From positions 3,224,001 through 3,288,000 of the forward strand of contig NC_013235.1 of the NCBI RefSeq assembly GCF_000024365.1: a DNA stretch of 64,000 nucleotides, in the 5' to 3' direction. Made by a program: the position numbers and the translations under genes. The notes under the pieces are model-generated. The model made no database searches, was not told the origin of the DNA, and saw only the letters and a list, made by a program, of their open reading frames with translations. Positions 45,665-54,648 of the stretch are shown here, one piece after another. Positions within the stretch are counted from its first letter, which is position 1. Each line of letters starts with the position of its first letter. Source of the stretch: Nakamurella multipartita DSM 44233 (GTDB lineage Bacteria; Actinomycetota; Actinomycetes; Mycobacteriales; Nakamurellaceae).

Positions 45665-46726
45665 ATGCCCCGACGCCGACCCGATCGGCCGACCCTGGCC
45701 ACCGTGGCCCAGGCGGTCGGCGTGTCCACGGCCACCGTCTCCTACAGCTTCAACCGCCCGGACAAGGTCTCGACCGCGGTCCGCGCCCAGGTGCTGGCCG
45801 AGGCCCGGCGGCAGGGTTATTCGGGGCCGGATCCGGCCGCCCGGCAGCTCAGCCGCGGCCGCACAGACACCCTGGGCCTGCTGTTCACCGACGAGTTGCC
45901 TTATGCCTTCACCGATCCGGCCGCGATCGCCTTCATCCAGGGCCTGGCCACCAGCTGTCGCAGCGCCGGCCTGAACCTGCTGCTGGTCTCCACCGACTCC
46001 TCCGGCGGCCGGGCCAGCGCGGTCGACCACGCGATCGTCGACGGGTTCGTCGTGTACTCGGTGACCCCGGACGACCCGCACCTGGCCCGGATCCTGGAAC
46101 GCCGGCTGCCCACCGTCGTGGTCGATTCGCCCGCCGACGTCCCCGGGGTGGACTGGGTCGGTCCGGACGATCACGCCGGCGGCCGGGCCATGGGCGAGCT
46201 GGTGACCGGGCTGGGCCACCGGCGCATCGGCATCCTGACGGCCGGGGCCCGCCCGTTCTACTCGGGACCAACCGGCCTGGCCACGATCGAACGGGCCGTG
46301 CCGACCCTGGAGCGCTCGCGCATCCTGGGCTTCGCGCAGGCCCTGGCCGCGGCCGGCATCGAGGACCTGCCGATCGAGCAGCGACCGACGAACACCCCGG
46401 AGTCCGGCGCGGACGCCCTGCACGCCCTGCTGGATCGCCGCCCGGACCTGACCGCGGTCTGCGCGATGATGGACCTGCTCGCCCTCGGCGCGCTGGCCGC
46501 CGCCCGTGAGCGCGGCCTGGAGGTGCCCGGCGAGCTGACCGTGACCGGCTACGACGACATCCCCGAGGCGGCTGCGGCCGGCCTGACCACGGTCAGCCAG
46601 CCCCTGCTGGACAAGGGACGGATCGCCGGTGAGCTGTACCTGAGCCGGCGACCGGGCATGGCGCCACGCCGCCGGGTACTGCCGCTGCACCTCCAGGCCC
46701 GCCAGTCCAGCGGACCGCCGCGCTAG
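45665..46726 (+). CDS. LacI-family transcriptional regulator
   Basis: A 353-residue regulator. The N-terminal helix-turn-helix (TLATVAQAVGVSTATVSYSFN, hinge AARQLSRGRTDT) precedes a periplasmic-binding-protein-like effector domain (LGLLFTDELPYAF, DGFVVYSV, GHRRIGILTAGARPFY, TVTGYDDIPEA). The divergent GH13 gene is the likely target. The effector is probably a glucoside. The ATG at 45665 is consistent with a leaderless start. Confidence 0.93.
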   Translation: MPRRRPDRPTLATVAQAVGVSTATVSYSFNRPDKVSTAVRAQVLAEARRQGYSGPDPAARQLSRGRTDTLGLLFTDELPYAFTDPAAIAFIQGLATSCRSAGLNLLLVSTDSSGGRASAVDHAIVDGFVVYSVTPDDPHLARILERRLPTVVVDSPADVPGVDWVGPDDHAGGRAMGELVTGLGHRRIGILTAGARPFYSGPTGLATIERAVPTLERSRILGFAQALAAAGIEDLPIEQRPTNTPESGADALHALLDRRPDLTAVCAMMDLLALGALAAARERGLEVPGELTVTGYDDIPEAAAAGLTTVSQPLLDKGRIAGELYLSRRPGMAPRRRVLPLHLQARQSSGPPR

Positions 46727-46778
46727 CCGCCGCCCCCCGCTCGCCCACCCCGCGGCCACCGCGCGCAGCCGGTCTCGG

Positions 46779-46794
46779 TGTGGCGGCCGCCACA
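46779..46794. promoter_or_regulatory. 16-base palindrome upstream of the arsR-hyc operon
   Basis: TGTGGCGGCCGCCACA is a perfect palindrome 70 bases before the ArsR gene. Its TGTG-N8-CACA layout resembles CRP/FNR sites, although the usual inner A/T is G/C. It could equally be the terminator of the LacI gene, 53 bases upstream. Confidence 0.35.
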
Positions 46795-46831
46795 GCCCGT
46801 ATCTCCTCACCGGCCTGATATTCTTCAGCAG

Positions 46832-46847
46832 TTGCAAAACTTCGCAA
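46832..46847. promoter_or_regulatory. Candidate ArsR operator
   Basis: TTGC-N8-GCAA (TTGCAAAACTTCGCAA) lies 16 bases upstream of the ArsR start, in an AT-rich dip. This is a typical location for autorepression by a small winged-helix dimer. A similar TTGCA-N7-TGCAA follows the operon's last gene. Confidence 0.5.
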
Positions 46848-46863
46848 TTGCCTAGGAGTCCAG

Positions 46864-47241
46864 TTGGCTACGCCGCTCTACCAATTGAAGGCGGAGTTCT
46901 TCAAGACGCTCGGCCATCCGGTCCGGATCCGGGTGCTGGAGCTGCTTGGCCAACGTGAACACGCGGTGTCCGAAATGCTCCCGGAGGTCGGCGTCGAGGC
47001 GGCCAACCTGTCCCAGCAACTGGCCGTGCTCCGCCGGGCCGGATTGGTCGCCAACCGCAAGGAGGGCTCGGCGGTGTACTACTCGCTGACCACCCCGCAG
47101 CTGGCCGATCTGCTGGCCGTGGCCCGCGCCATCCTCACCGAGGTGCTCACCGAGCAGGTCGGGCTGATCCAGGACCTGCAGGCGCCGATGGGCCCGCCGG
47201 CCGCCACCGAAACCGCGAACCAGACCCCGGCCAGCCGGTGA
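46864..47241 (+). CDS. ArsR-family regulator (Rv0081-like)
   Basis: A 125-residue winged-helix regulator starting at a TTG at 46864 with AGGAG 8 bases upstream. The sequence LYQLKAEFFKTLGHPVRIRVLELL and the recognition helix AANLSQQLAVLRRAG closely resemble M. tuberculosis Rv0081. It has no cysteine at all, so it is not a classical thiolate metal sensor. Rv0081 is a hypoxia-linked hub regulator that controls its own hyc-like operon; the same arrangement is present here. It leads a seven-gene set with the next gene 74 bases downstream. Confidence 0.9.
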   Translation: MATPLYQLKAEFFKTLGHPVRIRVLELLGQREHAVSEMLPEVGVEAANLSQQLAVLRRAGLVANRKEGSAVYYSLTTPQLADLLAVARAILTEVLTEQVGLIQDLQAPMGPPAATETANQTPASR

Positions 47242-47315
47242 CCGCGCCGTAGTGGTTGCCCCGCACCGTTTGTCGCGCCGCCCGTCGGCGCTCCCCGACC
47301 GTCCAGGAGTTCGTC

Positions 47316-47804
47316 ATGCTCGCCTTGTGGCGCAAGATCCGGGTCACCGGCCGGGTCGCCGAGCCCGCCCCGCCGGCCCCGCCGGTCGAGCAACAGCCGC
47401 CGCGGGCCCGGGAACTGGGCGGTTCGGTCCAGCTCCGGCACGTCGACGCCGGCTCATGCAACGGCTGCGAGGTGGAGATCGGCGCCGCCTTCGGCCCGGT
47501 CTATGACGCCGAGCGGTACGGCGCCCGGTTGGTGGCCTCACCGCGGCACGCGGACGCGCTGCTGGTCACCGGCGTGGTCACCCGCAACATGGCGCAGCCG
47601 CTGCGCCGCACCTACCAGGCCGTGCCCGATCCCAAGCTGGTCGTCGCCGTCGGCGACTGTGCTCGCACCTGCGGGGTGTTCCGGGGCGCGCCGGGGGTGG
47701 CCGGGGCGGTCGGCGACATCGTGCCCGTCGACCTGGAGATCCCCGGCTGCCCGCCGCGCCCGGAGGACATCGTCGCCGGGTTGCGGAAGCTGACCGGACG
47801 ATGA
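47316..47804 (+). CDS. NuoB/HycG-like Fe-S small subunit
   Basis: A 162-residue protein from the ATG at 47316 with AGGAG upstream. Fe-S ligands typical of the NuoB/NiFe-hydrogenase small-subunit family are present: Cys48 and Cys51 (GSCNGCE), Cys115 (VGDCARTCG) and Cys145 (IPGCPPRP), for the proximal [4Fe-4S] cluster. It is equivalent to Rv0082. It pairs with the large subunit encoded at the end of the operon. The stop overlaps the next start by 4 bases. Confidence 0.88.
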   Translation: MLALWRKIRVTGRVAEPAPPAPPVEQQPPRARELGGSVQLRHVDAGSCNGCEVEIGAAFGPVYDAERYGARLVASPRHADALLVTGVVTRNMAQPLRRTYQAVPDPKLVVAVGDCARTCGVFRGAPGVAGAVGDIVPVDLEIPGCPPRPEDIVAGLRKLTGR

Positions 47805-49825
47805 CCGGGCTGACCGCCGGCCTGATCACCGCGCTGCTGGCCGGCGCCCTGGCCGCGCTGGCCGGGCTGATCGCTCCACGCCCGTACCGGCCCACCCTGG
47901 TCGGGATCGGTCTGGCCGTCGGCGGCCTCGCGGCGCTGGTCGCCGGCATCGCCGCGATGCAGGGGCAGACCGTCACCTGGGCCGCGCCGCACCTGCTGCC
48001 GCTGTTCGGGCTGCTGTTCACGGTCGACCCGCTGGGCGGGGTGTTCCTGGCCGTCACCGGTGGGGTGAGCGCCGCGGTCGGCCTCTACGGCATCGGCTAC
48101 TGCCGCGAGCACGGGTTGGACGCCCGGGGCGTGCAGGCCGTGCTGCCGCTGTTCGTGCTGGCCATGATGCTGGTGCCGCTGGCCGCCAGCGTGGGCACGC
48201 TGCTGCTGGTCTGGGAGCTGATGGCGCTGACCTCGCTGCTGCTGGTGGTCGCCGAGCACCGCCGCCGGCCGGAGGTGGCCAGCGCCGGCCGCTGGTATGC
48301 GGTGATGACCCACCTGGGCCTGGTGGCCATCCTCATCGGCCTGCTGGTGTTCGCCGCGCACGCCGCCGACGGCTCGTTCGCGGCGCTGCGGGCGGCCGCG
48401 CCCGGCCTGTCCCCCGCCGTCGCCGGCCTGGTCTTCGTGGCCACCGGCATCGGGTTCGGCTCCAAGGCCGGCATCGTGCCGTTGCACGCCTGGCTGCCGC
48501 GGGCCCATCCCGAGGCGCCCAGCAATGTCTCGGCGCTGATGTCGGCGGCCATGGTCAACCTGGGCATCTACGGCATCGTCCGGGTCGGCTTCGACCTGCT
48601 GGCCGGCGCGGACACCGGCTGGTGGTGGCTGCTGGTGCTGGGCCTGGGCGCGGGGTCGGCCATCTACGGCATCCTGCAGGCCGCCGTCGGCACGAATCTC
48701 AAGCGTCTGCTGGGCAATTCGACGACCGAGAACATGGGGCTGGTGCTGATCGGGGTCGGCGCGGCCGGTTTCTTCGGCACCACCGGCAACCCGCCGCTGG
48801 CCGGCCTGGCCCTGGCCGCCGCCCTGCTGCACCTGGTCAACCACGCCGCGTTCAAGACGGTGCTGTTCCAGGCGGCCGGGGCCGTGGTGGCCGCCACCGG
48901 CCGGCGCGACCTGGACGACCTGGGTGGCCTGAACACCCGGATGCCGGCCACCACGACGGCCTTCGGGATCGGCGCGCTGGCCGCCTCGGCGCTGCCGCCG
49001 GGAGCCGCGTTCGTCAGCGAGTGGCTGTTGTTGCAGGCCCTGATCCACGGGTTGCCGGCGGCCGGGGTGGCGGGCGCGATCGTGCTGCCGCTGGCCGTGG
49101 CTGCGGTCGCGCTGACCGCCGGCCTGGCCGTGGCCACCTTCGTCAAGGCGTTCGGCATCGGCTTTCTGGCCAAGCCGCGCACCGTCGAGGCCGAGCGGGC
49201 CACCGAACGACCGGCCACCATGCTGGCCGGGATGGGGCTGGCCGCGACCGCCTGCGTGGCCCTGGCTCTGGCCCCCACCCTGGTGCTGCCCACCCTCGGC
49301 GCGGTTGCCGGGGCAACCGTCGGCGCCCCCGATCCGGTGCAGGTGCAGGGGTTGACCATCGAGCTGGTCGGGGTGGCCGGTTCGCTGTCCCCGCTGATGC
49401 TCACCCTGGCCCTGCTGCTGGGCATGGTGGTGGCCCTGGCCGGTGTGCGCGCCCTGGCCACCCGGCGGCAGGCCCGGGCGGCCCGGCTGTGGGATTGCGG
49501 CGGCGGCCCGCTGTCCGCCCGGATGGAGTACACGGCCACCTCGTTCGCCGAACCGTTGCAGCGGGTCTTCGACGACGTGGTCCGGGCCGAGCACGACATC
49601 GATGTCACCCACCACGATGAGGCCCGATACCTGGTGCAGCAGATCGAGTACCGACGGCGGGTGCCGGACCGGATCGAGCGGCGGCTCTACCAGCCGGTGC
49701 TGCAGGCGGTCGCCGCCTGGGGCCGGGCCGGGCGCCGGCTGTCCACCGGCAGCGTGCACCGCAGCCTCGGCTACGGCTTCGCCACACTGTGCGGCCTGCT
49801 GATCCTGCTGGTGGTGACCCGATGA
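47801..49825 (+). CDS. Hydrogenase-4 component B-like proton-translocating subunit (HyfB/NuoL type)
   Basis: A 674-residue, about 16-helix antiporter-like subunit equivalent to Rv0083. The proton-pathway features of the NuoL/HyfB family are present: ELMALTSLLLVV (key Glu), GSKAGIVPLHAWLPRAHPEAPSNVSALMS (Lys and surrounding) and LLHLVNHAAFKTVLF. It should pump H+ or Na+ in a membrane complex. Start overlaps the upstream gene and its stop overlaps the next (ATGA). Confidence 0.92.
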   Translation: MTGLTAGLITALLAGALAALAGLIAPRPYRPTLVGIGLAVGGLAALVAGIAAMQGQTVTWAAPHLLPLFGLLFTVDPLGGVFLAVTGGVSAAVGLYGIGYCREHGLDARGVQAVLPLFVLAMMLVPLAASVGTLLLVWELMALTSLLLVVAEHRRRPEVASAGRWYAVMTHLGLVAILIGLLVFAAHAADGSFAALRAAAPGLSPAVAGLVFVATGIGFGSKAGIVPLHAWLPRAHPEAPSNVSALMSAAMVNLGIYGIVRVGFDLLAGADTGWWWLLVLGLGAGSAIYGILQAAVGTNLKRLLGNSTTENMGLVLIGVGAAGFFGTTGNPPLAGLALAAALLHLVNHAAFKTVLFQAAGAVVAATGRRDLDDLGGLNTRMPATTTAFGIGALAASALPPGAAFVSEWLLLQALIHGLPAAGVAGAIVLPLAVAAVALTAGLAVATFVKAFGIGFLAKPRTVEAERATERPATMLAGMGLAATACVALALAPTLVLPTLGAVAGATVGAPDPVQVQGLTIELVGVAGSLSPLMLTLALLLGMVVALAGVRALATRRQARAARLWDCGGGPLSARMEYTATSFAEPLQRVFDDVVRAEHDIDVTHHDEARYLVQQIEYRRRVPDRIERRLYQPVLQAVAAWGRAGRRLSTGSVHRSLGYGFATLCGLLILLVVTR

Positions 49826-50772
49826 CGGGACTGATGGCCGGGCTGGGCTCGCTGCTGCAGGTGCTGATCGTGCTGGCCCTGTCCCCGCTGCTGATCGGGC
49901 TGATGCGCCAGGTCCGGGCCCGGCTGGAGGGCCGGGCCGGGGCCGGGGTCGGCCAGCCCTGGCGGGACCTGCGCAAGCTGATGCGCAAGCGCCCGGTGGC
50001 CCCGCAGGGCACGTCGGTGGTGTTCCGGACAGCCCCGCTGGTGCTGGTCGCCACCTGCCTGGTGGTGGCCGTGGTCGCCCCGTTCGTCACCGCCACACCG
50101 GCCCTGAGCCCGGTGTCGGACCTGTTCGCCGTGGTCGCCCTGCTCACCCTGGGCACGGTGGCGCTGGCCCTGGCCGGCATCGACACCGGGACCGCGTTCG
50201 GCGGTCTGGGGGCCAGCCGGGAGTCGACCATCATCGCGCTGGTCGAGCCGACGCTGCTGGTGGCGATCTTCGCGCTGTCGGTGCCGGTCGGGTCGACCAA
50301 CCTGGGCGCGATCGTCGCATCGACGCTGGCCGATCCGGCCGGAGTGCTGTCCCCGGTGAGCCTGCTGGCGGCGGCCGCGCTGGTCGTCGTCATCATCGCC
50401 GAGACGGGCCGGCTGCCGGTCGACAACCCGTCCACGCACCTGGAACTGACGATGGTGCACGAGGCGATGATCCTGGAGTACTCGGGCCCGGACCTGGCGC
50501 TGGTCGAGCTGGCCGCGGCGATGCGGCTGACCGTCTTCCTGGGCCTGCTGGCCAACCTGTTCCTGCCCTGGGGCATCGCCACCGGCAGCGGCCCGCTGGA
50601 CCTCGGGGTGGGCGTGGTCGCGTTCGTCGCCAAGGTGGCCGTGTTGGGCACGCTGCTCGCCGCCGGCGAGGTGTTCCTGGCCAAGCTGCGGCTGTTCCGG
50701 GTGCCCGAGTTGCTGGCCGGTTCCTTCGTCATGGGGCTGCTGGCCGTCGGCGCCTCGTTCTTCCTGGCGTGA
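49822..50772 (+). CDS. HyfC/HycD-like membrane subunit (NuoH type)
   Basis: A 316-residue integral membrane protein from the ATG at 49822, overlapping the previous stop (ATGA). It is equivalent to Rv0084 (HycD) and to NuoH, which links the Fe-S arm to the membrane arm. The conserved acidic loop ETGRLPVDNPSTHLELTMVHEAMILEYSG is present. An 80-residue helix pair at the start and eight helices overall fit the family. Confidence 0.92.
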   Translation: MTGLMAGLGSLLQVLIVLALSPLLIGLMRQVRARLEGRAGAGVGQPWRDLRKLMRKRPVAPQGTSVVFRTAPLVLVATCLVVAVVAPFVTATPALSPVSDLFAVVALLTLGTVALALAGIDTGTAFGGLGASRESTIIALVEPTLLVAIFALSVPVGSTNLGAIVASTLADPAGVLSPVSLLAAAALVVVIIAETGRLPVDNPSTHLELTMVHEAMILEYSGPDLALVELAAAMRLTVFLGLLANLFLPWGIATGSGPLDLGVGVVAFVAKVAVLGTLLAAGEVFLAKLRLFRVPELLAGSFVMGLLAVGASFFLA

Positions 50773-50782
50773 GGGGTCAACG

Positions 50783-51445
50783 ATGAACGAGAGCCTGTTC
50801 ACCCAGCTGCTGAACGTCACCGTCGGCGCGATGCTGCTGTGCGCGGTGATCATCCTGTGGCGCCGGGAGCTGGCCGCCATCATCTCCGTCTTCCTGGTCC
50901 AGGGCCTGGCGCTGGCGGCGACGGTGGCGTTGCTGGCCGTCCAGCAGGCATCGGCCCAGCTCGGGGTGGTGGCGGTGCTCGTGCTGGTGCTGCGCGTCGG
51001 GGTGCTGCCCGCGCTGCTGCGCCGCACCCTGGCCCACGCCGGGCCGGGCCAGCGGGAGACCCGACCGCTGGTCAACGAGATTGCCTCGCTGCTGGTGGCC
51101 GCCGCCCTCACCATGCTGGCCTACGCGGTGGCCCAGCCGCTGGTCGCGCTGGACCCGTCACCGGCCACGCACGCCATCCCGGCCGCCCTGGCGGTGGCCC
51201 TGATCGGCTTTTTCGTCCTGGTCACCCGCCGGCTGGCGCTGTCCCAGCTCGTCGGATTCCTGTTGCTGGACAACGGCATCACCGCCGTCGGGGTGCTGAC
51301 CACGGCCGAGCTCGGACTGGTGGTCGAGCTGGGCATCTCGCTGGACGTGCTGCTGGTGGTGCTGGTGCTGCAGGTGCTCAAGACCCGCATCCGGCAGGCC
51401 TTCGGTCGCACCGACATCGACGAGCTGCGGGAGTTGCACGACTGA
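50783..51445 (+). CDS. HyfE-like membrane subunit (HycP)
   Basis: A 220-residue, six-to-seven-helix protein equivalent to Rv0085. Homologous to HyfE, whose N-terminal half resembles NuoK. Conserved FLLLDNGITAVGVLTTAELGLVVELG carries the acidic residues expected in NuoK-type helices. One base overlaps the next start (TGATG). Confidence 0.88.
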   Translation: MNESLFTQLLNVTVGAMLLCAVIILWRRELAAIISVFLVQGLALAATVALLAVQQASAQLGVVAVLVLVLRVGVLPALLRRTLAHAGPGQRETRPLVNEIASLLVAAALTMLAYAVAQPLVALDPSPATHAIPAALAVALIGFFVLVTRRLALSQLVGFLLLDNGITAVGVLTTAELGLVVELGISLDVLLVVLVLQVLKTRIRQAFGRTDIDELRELHD

Positions 51446-53058
51446 TGACCGAGTTGCTCAACGCTGCCCTGGTGCTGGCCCCGATCGTCGTCCCGTTGCT
51501 GGCCGCGGGGGCCGGCCTGCTGGTGCGCGGGCGGCCCGGCGCCGCCTGGGTGGCCACGGCCGGGGCGGCCGGGATGCTGGCGGCCGCACTCGCCCTGGCC
51601 GTGACGGTGACGGCAGCCACGACGGCGACGGCGACGACACAGGCGGGTCCCGTCACCGCGCTCGGCGGGCTGCTCGCGGCGGACGCGCTGAGCGCGTTCA
51701 TGCTCGTCGTGATCGGCGCGGTCGCGCTGATCGCGGCCCTGGCCACCCCCGGACACCTGCGGGTGGAGCTGGCCGCCGGACGCATCGACGCGACCACCCG
51801 CACCCGGCATCTGGCCCTGGTCCAGCTGTTCCTGGCGGCCATGGCGCTGGCGGTGCTGGCCGCCGGGCTCGGCCTGCTGTGGGTGGCCGTCGAGCTGACC
51901 ACGGTGGTGACGGCCTTCCTGGTCGGACAGGGCCGGGGCCGGCGCGCGGCCGAGGCGGCCTGGAAGTACGTGATCATCTGTTCTACCGGCATCGCCCTGG
52001 CCCTGCTGGGCACCTTCCTGCTCAACGCGGCCGCCGAACGGGCCGGGGCGAGCCTGGACTGGCTCAGCCTGACCGCGGCCGGACCCGACCTGGATCCCGG
52101 CGTCACCCGGATCGCGGTGGTGCTGCTGGTGCTCGGGTTCGGCACCAAGGCCGGCCTGGCGCCGATGCACGCCTGGCTGCCGGACGCGCACTCGCAGGCG
52201 CCGGCTCCGGTGTCGGCATTGATGTCGGGGGTGCTGATCAGCGTCGCGTTCTACGCCGTGCTGCGGGTCAAGGTGGTCGCCGACCTGGCCCTGGGACCCG
52301 ACTTCACCCGCGCGCTGCTGATCGTGCTCGCCCTGGCCTCGATCGCGCTGGCAGCGTCGCTGCTGATCGCGCAGCGCGATTACAAGCGGATGCTGGCCTA
52401 CTCGAGCATCGAGAACATGGCCCTGCTGGCCCTGGGCGCGGCCATCGGCAGCCCGCTGGCCATCGCCGCGGTGCTGCTGCACATCCTCGGGCACGGGCTG
52501 GTCAAGAGCGGCCTGTTCGTCGCCGCCGGCCGGATCCTGCAGCTGACCGGCACCAGCCGGATCGACCACGTCCGCGGCCTGGTCGCCCGGGAACCGGTGC
52601 TGGGCTGGTGTTTCGGGCTCGGCATCCTGGCCATCGTCGCGTTCCCGCCGTTCAGCCTGTTCGCCAGCGAGCTGGGCATCGCCCGCGCCGGGTTCGCCGC
52701 CGGGCTGGGCTGGGTCACCGCGGCCGCGCTGCTGCTGGTGCTGGTCTGCGCGGCTGCGCTGATCGGGCACACCAGCCGGATGCTGCTGGGCGCGCCGGCC
52801 GCCACCGCCAACGGGGCTCCGGCCACCACCGCCGACGGCGCGCCGTCCGTCCCGTCGGCGGCCACCCCGGTGGCCAGCCCCGGGGCCGAGAGTGCCCTGG
52901 TCACGGCGGTGCCCGTGCGGGCGAACCGGCGGCTGGGGGCCGACCGCTGGGTGCTGATCGGCGCCCTGGCCGCGGCCGCCGTCGTGGGCATCACCCTGGG
53001 ACCCCTGGACACCCTGCTCGCGCAGGCCGCCGCGATCGTCGCCGGGAGCACGCCATGA
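51445..53058 (+). CDS. HyfF-like proton-translocating subunit (HycQ, NuoN type)
   Basis: A 537-residue antiporter-like subunit from the ATG at 51445, equivalent to Rv0086. VAVELTTVVTAFLVG and GFGTKAGLAPMHAWLPDAHSQAPAPVSALMSG are the family motifs; KRMLAYSSIENMALLALG is the NuoN-type signature. A Thr/Ala-rich linker near residues 450-490 is low complexity. Its stop overlaps the next start (ATGA). Together with the HyfB-like gene it makes a two-pump membrane arm. Confidence 0.92.
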   Translation: MTELLNAALVLAPIVVPLLAAGAGLLVRGRPGAAWVATAGAAGMLAAALALAVTVTAATTATATTQAGPVTALGGLLAADALSAFMLVVIGAVALIAALATPGHLRVELAAGRIDATTRTRHLALVQLFLAAMALAVLAAGLGLLWVAVELTTVVTAFLVGQGRGRRAAEAAWKYVIICSTGIALALLGTFLLNAAAERAGASLDWLSLTAAGPDLDPGVTRIAVVLLVLGFGTKAGLAPMHAWLPDAHSQAPAPVSALMSGVLISVAFYAVLRVKVVADLALGPDFTRALLIVLALASIALAASLLIAQRDYKRMLAYSSIENMALLALGAAIGSPLAIAAVLLHILGHGLVKSGLFVAAGRILQLTGTSRIDHVRGLVAREPVLGWCFGLGILAIVAFPPFSLFASELGIARAGFAAGLGWVTAAALLLVLVCAAALIGHTSRMLLGAPAATANGAPATTADGAPSVPSAATPVASPGAESALVTAVPVRANRRLGADRWVLIGALAAAAVVGITLGPLDTLLAQAAAIVAGSTP

Positions 53059-54575
53059 CCAGCACCCACCACCCCGGACCGGTCGAACTGAGCGCCGGCG
53101 AGCTGATCCCGACCGCACAGTCCCTGCTCGGCCAGGGCTACCGGATCGCGCTGATGGCCGGGCACGACGACCCGGCCGAACGGGGCGGCACGCTGCGGGT
53201 GGTCTACGTGTTCACCCGGGCCGGCACCGATCAGCGCGTCGAGCTGACCCTGCGCTGCGACCCGGCCGACCCGCACCTGCCCAGCCTGGCCGGGCTCTCG
53301 TTCCCGGCCGGCCGCTTCGAACGGGAGATCCGTGATCTGTTCGGCATCGTCCCGGACGGTCACCCGATGCCCAGCCGGCTGGTCCGGCACTTCCATTGGC
53401 CCCGCGGCTGGCATCCCATGCGCCGCGACGCCGGGCCGCCGCCGCCGTTCGGCGACGTCGACGGGCCGTACCCGTTCCGCACCGTCGAGGGGCCCGGGGT
53501 CTACGAGATCCCGGTCGGGCCGGTCCACGCCGGGATGATCGGGCCCGGTCACTTCCGGTTCTCCGTGGTCGGCGAGACGGTGCTGAACCTCAAGGCGCGG
53601 CTGTGGTTCGTGCACCGCGGCCTCGAGAAGCTGTTCGCCGGCCGTGCGGTCGCGGCCGGCGTCGAACTGGCCGAGCGGGTCAGCGGCGACACCACGGTCG
53701 GGCACGCGCTGGCCTACGTCCGCGCGGTCGAGGACGCGTCCGGCGTGACCCTGGATCCGGCCGCCCAACGGATCCGGGCGATCCTGCTGGAACTGGAACG
53801 GCTCTACAACCACATCGGCGACATCGGCGCCCTGGCCAACGATGTCGGCCACGGCATCCTGAACAACCACGCGCTGCGGATCCGCGAGCGGCTGCTGCGG
53901 ATCAACGATGCCGTCACCGGGCACCGGCTGATGCGCGGGGCGATCGTGGTCGGCGGCGTCCGGGTCCGCGTCCTGCCCGACGCCGGCGAGCTCGCGGCGG
54001 TCGCGGCCGACTGCGCCGAGGTCGTCGACCTGGCCCTGGGGCACAGCGTGGTGCGCGACCGGTTCACCGGGACGGCCATGCTCAGCCATCGGCAGGCCGT
54101 CGACCTGGGCACCCTCGGGTATGTGGCCCGGGCCAGCGGGGTGGCGGTCGATGCCCGCTTCGACCATCCGGTGCCCGGCCTGGTCTACGACCCGGCCGAG
54201 CGCCTGAGCACCCACCCGACCGACGGAGACGTGGCGTCCCGCTTCCTGGTCCGGGCCCAGGAGATCCAGTCGTCGGTCCGGATGATCGCCGCGCTGGCCG
54301 GCCAGGTGGACACCACCGCCCCACGTGAGGTGGGCGGCTCGACCAGCAGCGCCGCCGGCGTGCGCGCCGGGGTGGGCATCGTCGAGGGGTGGCGCGGGAC
54401 GATCGTGCACCGCGTCGAACTGGACGCCGACGGCCGGCTGACCCGGGTCCGGATCGTCGACCCGTCGTTCTTCAACTGGCCGGCCCTGCCGCTGGCCATG
54501 GCGGACACGATCGTCCCCGACTTCCCGCTGGCCAACAAGAGTTTCAACCTGTCCTACGCCGGCAACGACCTGTAG
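53055..54575 (+). CDS. HyfG/HycE-like large subunit, NuoC-NuoD fusion without NiFe cysteines
   Basis: A 506-residue protein: NuoC-like N-terminal domain (about 10-125; REIRDLFGIVPDGHPMP) fused to a NuoD-like large subunit. It is equivalent to Rv0087. In true hydrogenases the Ni-Fe cysteines are CxxC after AER and DPCxxC near the C-terminus; here the first reads AERVSGDTTVGHA (about 206-218) and the end is NKSFNLSYAGNDL. Only two Cys exist in the whole protein (RCDPADP, AADCAEVV). It cannot hold a NiFe centre. The complex may bind quinone or another carrier. Last gene of the operon before a terminator. Confidence 0.9.
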   Translation: MTSTHHPGPVELSAGELIPTAQSLLGQGYRIALMAGHDDPAERGGTLRVVYVFTRAGTDQRVELTLRCDPADPHLPSLAGLSFPAGRFEREIRDLFGIVPDGHPMPSRLVRHFHWPRGWHPMRRDAGPPPPFGDVDGPYPFRTVEGPGVYEIPVGPVHAGMIGPGHFRFSVVGETVLNLKARLWFVHRGLEKLFAGRAVAAGVELAERVSGDTTVGHALAYVRAVEDASGVTLDPAAQRIRAILLELERLYNHIGDIGALANDVGHGILNNHALRIRERLLRINDAVTGHRLMRGAIVVGGVRVRVLPDAGELAAVAADCAEVVDLALGHSVVRDRFTGTAMLSHRQAVDLGTLGYVARASGVAVDARFDHPVPGLVYDPAERLSTHPTDGDVASRFLVRAQEIQSSVRMIAALAGQVDTTAPREVGGSTSSAAGVRAGVGIVEGWRGTIVHRVELDADGRLTRVRIVDPSFFNWPALPLAMADTIVPDFPLANKSFNLSYAGNDL

Positions 54576-54578
54576 CGA

Positions 54579-54595
54579 TTGCATCGTTGCTGCAA
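54579..54595. promoter_or_regulatory. Second TTGC..GCAA palindrome
   Basis: TTGCA-N7-TGCAA starts 3 bases after the large-subunit stop and upstream of the hydrolase gene. It resembles the TTGC-N8-GCAA before the ArsR gene, but with one more base between the halves. It could be another site of that regulator. Confidence 0.35.
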
Positions 54596-54648
54596 CCCTG
54601 CTCCGCCCGTCCACCGGCGGGCAGGCTGACCGGGTCGGAACCGGAAAA

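Noticed and set aside
47316-54575. Active NiFe hydrogenase or formate hydrogenlyase
   Set aside because: The large subunit lacks both CxxC motifs and no formate dehydrogenase or maturation gene is adjacent.
54579-54600. Terminator of the hyc-like operon at the TTGCA palindrome
   Set aside because: The stem is only five pairs with A/T content; the GC-rich hairpin at 54649-54666 is a better terminator, so this was kept as an operator candidate.
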